A stretch of 64,000 nt of DNA from positions 54,790,540-54,854,539 of the forward strand of contig CM037874.1 in the NCBI GenBank assembly GCA_021292105.1, given 5' to 3'. Under the pieces are notes generated by a model. The model worked only from the letters and a program-made list of their open reading frames with translations. It was not told the origin of the DNA and did no database searches. Made by a program: the position numbers and the translations under genes. Every line of letters begins with the position of its first letter. The stretch's first letter is position 1. This document shows positions 61,627 to 64,000 of the stretch, one piece after another. Source of the DNA: Anadara kagoshimensis (taxonomy: Eukaryota > Mollusca > Bivalvia > Arcoida > Arcidae).

Positions 61627-61930
61627 AGCTTAGAAAACGCGCAAGATTGAGATGAATATTAATAACATTTTGAAATTAAAAAAAATGATAAAAAATATGA
61701 AGATTTTACTAACCTACTGAGTATAGTATTTTATTCTCCCAGTCGTAACTACTCTGCTCCACGGCATCACTGTCTAATTTATATTCTGCCTCTCCATTTC
61801 TATAACTAGCTGGTATATACAAAGTGGAAATTTTCTCTAAAGTTATTGTACTGGATACAACATGGCAAACGTAACATAAATATAATAAAATAAAATTTGA
61901 TAATAATTTAGACTTTTTAAATTCGACCAT
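46322..61930 (-). CDS. MSP130-like secreted/surface glycoprotein (11+ coding exons)
   Basis: Exons: 61714-61930, 58519-58740, 57281-57476, 55889-56018, 54869-54983, 52537-52716, 51851-51925, 50331-50569, 49490-49710, 48689-48810, 47464-47496. All use GT/AG and match in phase (about 583 codons). Family landmarks in order: LSTLYIPASY-type start (ISTLYIPASYRNGEAEYKLD), GSLPDMVLPTSDC, AQDLEPEYIAYNNDDSKAY, GYKHWGDIGLDVSDKDNG, YLITCNEGDSKDY, ALYAFGARSFSIRS, FNSRSDDK-GPETEEL, LFVGNERPGTVSIYS and SPTGDHMLIISGSVSGTVSL. MSP130 proteins occur in echinoderm skeletogenic cells, in molluscs and in bacteria; animal copies are thought to derive from lateral transfer. The function is not proven. The last exon is uncertain: a candidate at 46322-46365 would add a short hydrophilic end, and no GPI-type hydrophobic tail was found. 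Confidence 0.85.
46420..46618. mobile_element. Half copy of the foldback element
   Basis: Matches one arm and the centre of the element at 28075-28539: gtgatgtcactggtgacgtt, atgcgcaacaagatccgcca, atgcgcatacataattcctg, and a similar tagtta-acaa-taagtaaaaa end. It contains no Cys-exon sequence. Confidence 0.65.
46621..46682 (-). repeat. tRNA-like SINE head
   Basis: Reverse complement reads tggctcagttggtagagtgc ... gttgtgggttcgaatc. It abuts the half foldback and lacks a SINE body. Confidence 0.6.
47140..47385. mobile_element. Short element with inverted ends
   Basis: Left aacaacattgacgtgtccat-ttgacctt; right aaggtcaagcggacaggtca-atgttgttt. The interior has no ORF. A relic of one end recurs at 29195-29220. 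Confidence 0.6.
47464..47496 (-). CDS. MSP130-like exon 11, short linker
   Basis: Phase 1-1, (D)NSNIPSSSRR. Acceptor TTTTATAG, donor AGAC|GTAAGT. It is Ser/Arg-rich and follows the last conserved domain strand, so it is likely a C-terminal linker. Confidence 0.65.
47545..47695 (-). repeat. Retroelement-end short repeat
   Basis: Carries tccatgtccaaatcacaatc, cagagaagtgaggccggtgc and ggaagggtaagcacctcctg. About 50 bases before exon 11 on the minus strand. Confidence 0.75.
48263..48429. repeat. Near-perfect palindrome with 62-bp arms
   Basis: Left arm ggagataactattttacatt ... ttttactgtcgcaaa; right arm ttttgcgacagtaaaatcca ... agttatctcc. The loop itself contains a small hairpin (tacctggc / gccaggta). 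A related half site, ctacgttttacggtcggagt, is at about 47927-47946. Confidence 0.8.
48449..48632. mobile_element. GC-rich palindromic MITE, copy 5
   Basis: aattgacggatcgcgatcgc ... gcatggccggcgatacgtca; begins about 20 bases from the palindrome at 48263. Confidence 0.75.
48689..48810 (-). CDS. MSP130-like exon 10
   Basis: Phase 2 in, phase 1 out. Reads (R)YVPAEQSPTGDHMLIISGS then VSGTVSLFSIKGLPTITVAA. The A-SPTG-D-LII and SGTVS-strand pattern is the conserved end of the MSP130/choice-of-anchor propeller-like domain. Confidence 0.85.
49490..49710 (-). CDS. MSP130-like exon 9
   Basis: Phase 0 in, phase 2 out. Reads GPETEELAVAHVGKMVVLFV then GNERPGTVSIYSITDN and WEDMFNRKQISEVDPEDI. The GPE-E and V-NERPG signatures are strong family markers. 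Confidence 0.88.
50045..50215 (+). repeat. Short interspersed repeat, gacggccgtttca family
   Basis: Carries cagcactagacagccgtttc, acaattcctcatcagcagtg and gaaacccaaaggaacaaaat. Confidence 0.65.
50331..50569 (-). CDS. MSP130-like exon 8
   Basis: Phase 1 in, phase 0 out. Reads YEALYAFGARSFSIRSVTTM then YYDSGNHIEKKHAEYMSYLF and ETFNSRSDDK. YDSG, GARSFS and SRSDDK are hallmark family motifs. Confidence 0.88.
50720..51130 (+). mobile_element. Truncated RT retroelement copy
   Basis: Plus-strand remnants of the RT C-terminus (SPAYGVFVS-like, then RDFI-RNRLLANKLLTQ) followed by the terminal sequence ending cttctggattgtgatttgcg. It opposes the host gene. Confidence 0.7.
51415..51626. mobile_element. 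GC-rich palindromic MITE, copy 6
   Basis: caattgacggatcgtcggcc ... gtggccggcgatccatcaattg; near full length with clear inverted ends. Confidence 0.8.
51787..51836. repeat. (TAA)n microsatellite
   Basis: Imperfect AAT/TAA run that ends about 15 bases from the donor of MSP130-like exon 7. Confidence 0.85.
51851..51925 (-). CDS. MSP130-like exon 7
   Basis: Phase 1-1. Reads (N)DSPVTRFALKNNMTIQTLLQ then DNHL. Acceptor GTCTTACAG. The insert is less conserved than its neighbours. Confidence 0.75.
52022..52125 (+). repeat. Tail fragment of SINE family 2
   Basis: gttggaacttgttcatagat ... gatgcgtcgttaaggtaaca; only the 3' part is present. Confidence 0.6.
52290..52498. mobile_element. GC-rich palindromic MITE, copy 7
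   Basis: aattgacggtttgccggcca ... gcatgactggcgatacgtca; ends about 38 bases from the donor of exon 6. Confidence 0.78.
52537..52716 (-). CDS. MSP130-like exon 6
   Basis: Phase 1-1. Reads INIRKWPVNGMYQPDSIHTI then TYLITCNEGDSKDYSELVPG and EEARVGSLTI. The QPDSI and T-NEGD-DY segments are typical of the family. Confidence 0.88.
52760..53330. repeat. 104-bp tandem array
   Basis: About five copies of a unit containing ttctaaagataagcttagca and acatgtgccacaaaaataac (at about 52870, 52974, 53078, with more diverged units on both sides). The central two units are almost identical. The array starts about 45 bases upstream of exon 6 in the sense of transcription. Confidence 0.8.
53346..53650 (+). repeat. 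tRNA-derived SINE (family 1)
   Basis: Head ggtaactcagttggtagaat and gcgggttcgaactctgaccg; tail gacgtctcgatataagtgaa and tcttgactgggacgtt. Directly abuts the 104-bp array. Confidence 0.75.
53715..54050 (+). repeat. Direct 43-bp duplication and gacggccgtttca-family repeat
   Basis: ccaatagctattaaaataaa-cgttaacggtcaattacata occurs at about 53721 and again at about 53799. The short repeat family then follows (aacactatgtggccgttttg, tacccaaaggaacaaaatat, actgtgcatgagggagtata). Confidence 0.65.
54371..54670. mobile_element. Short element with inverted ends
   Basis: Left ttgccattgtttacttttgg and gacgacaggaag; right cttccgttcgtcttttccaa and aagtaaacaatgacaatgga. About 300 bp with no ORF of its own. 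Confidence 0.6.
54869..54983 (-). CDS. MSP130-like exon 5
   Basis: Phase 0 in, phase 1 out. Reads ENNAVAIVDVVKTEIIDIYP then LGYKHWGDIGLDVSDKDN. ENNA-A-VD and LG-KDW-like blocks fit the family (Trp-Gly-Asp here). Confidence 0.88.
55144..55508 (-). repeat. tRNA-headed SINE, family 2
   Basis: ttggttgaatgttgcttaac ... gtgagagaccctggatttgt, tcattaggccaccgtgg. Near full length. Confidence 0.72.
55889..56018 (-). CDS. MSP130-like exon 4
   Basis: Phase 2 in, phase 0 out. Reads (N)WKDLVNRGARFIYRQNNN then TFAQDLEPEYIAYNNDDSKA and YISLQ. AQDLEPEYIA is the best single marker of the family in this window. Confidence 0.9.
56063..56172. repeat. (ATTC)n microsatellite
   Basis: An imperfect run of about 27 ATTC units with ATCC and ATCT variants. 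It starts about 45 bases upstream of exon 4. Confidence 0.9.
56395..56572 (-). repeat. Short interspersed repeat, gacggccgtttca family
   Basis: Inverse orientation: tctcaaaaactaaggtatac, gggtatcttatcaacatctt, gaatcggccgtctagtgctg. Confidence 0.65.
56765..57165 (-). repeat. 50-bp tandem array of a retroelement end, followed by its body
   Basis: Six or seven copies of a 50-bp unit (aaaaacaaacatactaatcc + atgtccgaatcacaatccag + aagcaaagta) run head to tail from about 56770 to 57070. The usual continuation then appears once (ctttggaactgacaaatcag, gtgctccgctatggtaagca). The unit equals the terminal 50 bp of the dispersed short repeat. Confidence 0.85.
57170..57255 (+). repeat. Opposed retroelement-end fragment beside exon 3
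   Basis: ctggcttgtcagttccaaag ... gtatgtttgtttttgatggt. It faces the 50-bp array and stops about 25 bases from the donor of MSP130-like exon 3. Confidence 0.7.
57281..57476 (-). CDS. MSP130-like exon 3
   Basis: Phase 1 in, phase 2 out. Reads (V)GSLPDMVLPTSDCLTILV then AVEAEAYALNGSIVDPEGGI and FETDDLTKNYNYTFLDF. G-LPDM and the acidic DPEG segment match MSP130. NGS and NYT are glycosylation sequons. Confidence 0.9.
57545..57800 (+). mobile_element. Scrambled RT retroelement fragment
   Basis: Contains WPRDIASLCFSNPQGPQ / KLLAQGYRKPMLLKSS-like remnants in different frames, matching the C-terminal RT region. Highly decayed. Confidence 0.45.
58208..58500 (+). repeat. tRNA-derived SINE (family 1)
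   Basis: Head ggtagctcagttggtagagt and gtgggtttgaaccccaactg; tail tagctggcgacgtctcgata. It ends about 20 bases from the donor of MSP130-like exon 2. Confidence 0.78.
58519..58740 (-). CDS. MSP130-like exon 2
   Basis: Phase 1-1. Reads (G)HNNIHIIDIANASSPEIL, YDVTDVEFCGGYVFVALDNL, then NGEVRIFHHFNKMDKSLV. The IDI...DVEFCG-YV-VAL-N pattern is an MSP130 propeller strand set. NAS is a sequon. Confidence 0.88.
59055..59214. repeat. Palindrome with about 70-bp arms
   Basis: atattatatacacagtgtgt ... tcgtagctgtatcact on the left; agtgatacggctacgaaaaa ... acacactgtgtatataatat on the right. GC-rich centre ctcgtcgcgcgac. Confidence 0.78.
59505..59775. repeat. 89-bp tandem array, three copies
   Basis: gatagatcgtgcaatgatcg starts at about 59531, 59620 and 59709. 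Units are nearly identical (catgagacacggtgagcgac, agtctataatcgcatatgat). Confidence 0.85.
60625..60740 (+). repeat. Retroelement-end short repeat
   Basis: cggagcacccggtctcactt, gaagttcacgtgtctaacct, ggacatggattagtatgttt. Confidence 0.75.
61008..61100. repeat. Inverted repeat
   Basis: acggttcttcttgtttcata at the left and tatatgtaacaagaagaacc at the right around a short AT-rich centre with a duplicated aaatgaatgaatgtcc. Confidence 0.7.
61233..61354. repeat. 122-bp near-perfect palindrome
   Basis: Arms carry atatgtcatataccattttt ... and its complement, with ttaatcataaaatacattca inside. Each arm also begins and ends with catataccattttt in opposite sense, so the sequence can fold in more than one way. 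Confidence 0.85.
61570..61625. repeat. (CT)n microsatellite
   Basis: About 27 TC units, about 90 bases from the donor of MSP130-like exon 1. Confidence 0.95.
61714..61930 (-). CDS. MSP130-like exon 1 with signal peptide
   Basis: ATG at 61930. MVEFKKSKLLSNFILLYLCY then VCHVVSS form a signal peptide; the mature start TITLEKISTLYIPASYRNGE is the conserved N-terminus of MSP130. It ends QSSYDWENKILYSV in phase 1 at CAGTAG|GTTAGT. No TATA box is obvious upstream. Confidence 0.9.
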
Positions 61931-62180
61931 TGTTTGACTTATTTTTTAGTTCTTTGGACTGCAAAAGCATACCAGGTGTCCTGATTTCTTTTTGCAGACT
62001 TTGCAGGGCTCGTTAATTCAAGGTCGAGTTGACATTATTGTCGACCTGCATTTGTCACGTGATCAGACATTTACTACACTTATGTGATTCGGTATTATAT
62101 TATACCAAAACACCTTTTTAAGAACTTAAATAACAAAAAGTGCCCTTAAACTTTAAGACGGTACAGAATGTTGTGTACGT

Positions 62181-62387
62181 ACAGGCCTGTCGAAAGTTTA
62201 ACACTGAGCTAACGAAATCGTGCCGAATAGACGTCTTATTTCGACCCCTTGTTAGCTGTAGCTAGGCAGCTGCAAGCCATTTAACGACAGCATTCCTGTC
62301 ACTAGCTGACCATATCTCGACCATGATTCTGCGGTCAAGCTTCGACTCCATTTTGCTAACTCACTGTTAAACTTTCGCCAGGCCTGT
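62181..62387. mobile_element. MITE with about 40-bp inverted ends
   Basis: acaggcctgtcgaaagttta-acactgagctaac at the left; gttaactcactgttaaactt-like tcgccaggcctgt at the right. About 207 bp, GC-richer than its surroundings. Confidence 0.78.
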
Positions 62388-62459
62388 AATGTATATTATA
62401 TGTAATTTGGTAAAATCTTTAAAAACCATTAATGTGTGCAGTAACTCATATTCAATTTC

Positions 62460-63900
62460 AATTTAGTTTATTAGCATTAAACATACTACAATCATGTTTA
62501 TAGCCATATAACAACAATTAATACATTTACTATATACATTATTTTACACATTTCATCTGAACTTAAATGCACTAAATATAAATTTTGCAAGATTTGTGGT
62601 TCTGTTGCATGCGAATGACACAGTATTACTGTCTGAATCAGCTGAAGGTTTACAAAAAGCATTGGACATTTTTTCTGATTATTGTAACAAGATTAATACA
62701 AACAAAACAAAAGCGGTTGTATTTAGTAATTGGAAAAGTAAAACACCAAATGTTTTTATTTTGATGGTTTAAGTTGGGTATTGTTGATAACTACTGTTTG
62801 TTATCTTGGTGTTTGTTTTAACTACAATGGAAAATTTACAGTTGCAAGAAAAAAAACTAGCTGATCAGGCACAGAAAGCAATGTATGAAAAATAAGAAAC
62901 AGATTTAAGATTAAAACTTTTTGATACCATGATTTTACCGATTGTTACCTATGGATCAGCAGTTTGGGGCTTTGAAAATGTCAAAATTATTTTTAAAAAA
63001 TACATGTGCAGTTTTGTAAAAAAAAATTGAGATTAAGAAATAGTATTTCAAATTATATGGTATATGGTGAACTTGGAAGGTACCCAATATAGATAGAAAT
63101 TAATGTAAAAATGGTATGTTTTTGGAATAAGCTTATTTCATCGCAAGATAAACTGTCATATTGCATTGTTTATATCAACTTATGTTTAATATGTATAAGA
63201 ATAATTCACACACTTTTCCATGGCTTGAAAGTATTAGGGATGTATTTAATAAAACATGTTTGGGATATATATGGAATTCACAGAATGTTGTACATAATAT
63301 TTGGTTAAAATCTATTGTTAAATAGTCTCTATGTGATCAATGATCGATCAATGATCAGTTTGTACAATCTTGGTCAAGCAGTTTACAAAATTCTTCTAAA
63401 GGTCAATTTTATAATATGTTTAAAAGGGATTATAAATGTGAAGATTATTTTACTAAGCTCGATACCTCTTCTGTTTTTTGGATTTGTAAATTAGAGACTA
63501 GCAATATGAACCTTCCGGTTGAAACTGGAAGATGGTCTGGGTTAAACAGAAATGGAAGGAATTGTTCTGTATGTACCTCTGGATTTGAAGATGAAATGCA
63601 TTATTTGTTTTAATGTGATTTTTTTCTATCGGATTAAATAGATACCAATGTATTGTATGAAGTACCTTAACATAGAAAAACTGCCAGGTTTATTAACGTA
63701 TTGTAACAAAAGAGTATTAGAAAATGTTTCAGTATTTTTGAAATATAAAAAACTTGAAATAACCATTGATAACTTAATATTATATAGAAACTTAATATGT
63801 AATCTTTGTCATGCTCAGTTTGTTAGTCTGTCATTGTCACGTTAATTTTGTGCATGTTGTATCATCACCTGCTGTACCACATATGTGCCTCAGTGAATAA
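62460..63900 (+). pseudogene. Decayed non-LTR retrotransposon (LINE)
   Basis: Broken plus-strand frames match the second half of a LINE RT and beyond: VVLLHANDTVLLSESAEGLQ then KALDIFSDYCNKINTNKTKA (62600-62740), LFDTMILPIVTYGSAVWGFE (about 62920), MVYGELGRYPI (about 63057), and LETSNMNLPVETGRWSGLNR with CSVC...DEMHYLF (63490-63610). The catalytic Y-A-D-D is HAND here. Several stops and frameshifts. The 3' end is near aataaagaatttaaagaatc. Confidence 0.78.
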
Positions 63901-64000
63901 AGAATTTAAAGAATCTGAAATTCGACAAAACACTTAACCTTAACTTAAACGCATTAAATATAAATTTTGCAACATTAGTAGCTATTTTTTCCTTTTATCC

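Noticed and set aside
1-64000. CRISPR arrays, operons or other bacterial features
   Set aside because: Tandem repeats lack CRISPR-type repeat/spacer structure and all genes are intron-rich.

Overview
This is a window of AT-rich, intron-rich animal nuclear DNA. It most likely comes from a mollusc, probably a bivalve. Reasons: a secreted C1q-domain gene (a family greatly expanded in bivalves), an MSP130-like gene (known mainly from biomineralising animals such as echinoderms and molluscs), tRNA-derived SINEs and several short inverted-repeat elements. There is no bacterial gene organisation. I assigned genes by joining small exons through GT/AG splice sites, reading phase and protein pattern, because long open frames here are mostly chance.

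Three genes lie on the minus strand, in transcription order from right to left. (1) An MSP130-like secreted or surface glycoprotein starts at 61930 and has eleven coding exons down to 47464; its last exon is not securely placed. (2) A large, apparently undescribed type I membrane protein starts at 36126 and ends at 3254. I reconstruct 38 coding exons whose lengths sum to 3690 nt, an exact multiple of three (about 1229 residues). The order is signal peptide, short acidic/Gly-His segment with an RVKR furin-type site, a first Cys-rich domain, 24 six-cysteine modules of two alternating types (each one phase 1-1 exon), a stalk, one transmembrane helix, and a basic/serine-rich cytoplasmic tail ending in a tyrosine-rich segment with a YDNM motif. 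(3) A C1q-domain gene starts near 1026 and runs off the left edge; its first exon carries an apparent frameshift.

The rest is mostly mobile DNA. An RT-bearing retroelement, possibly Penelope-like, has left many truncated copies whose shared end is the commonest short repeat here. A 50-bp tandem array of that end lies in an MSP130 intron. There are also two tRNA-headed SINE families, a GC-rich palindromic MITE of about 210 bp (seven copies), a family of about 180 bp with the shared core gacggccgtttcagaat, a 465-bp foldback that captured part of a Cys-module exon, a broken IS630/Tc1-like DDE transposase, a decayed LINE at the right end, and several palindromes and tandem arrays. One orphan plus-strand exon at 43387-43588 has good splice sites and an unrecognised protein. 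The region 36.2-46.3 kb otherwise shows no gene.

The MSP130-like and C1q products are secreted or surface proteins. The multi-module gene has the layout of a cell-surface receptor that could bind a ligand through its Cys modules and signal through tail tyrosines. Functional links between the three genes are not shown by the sequence.
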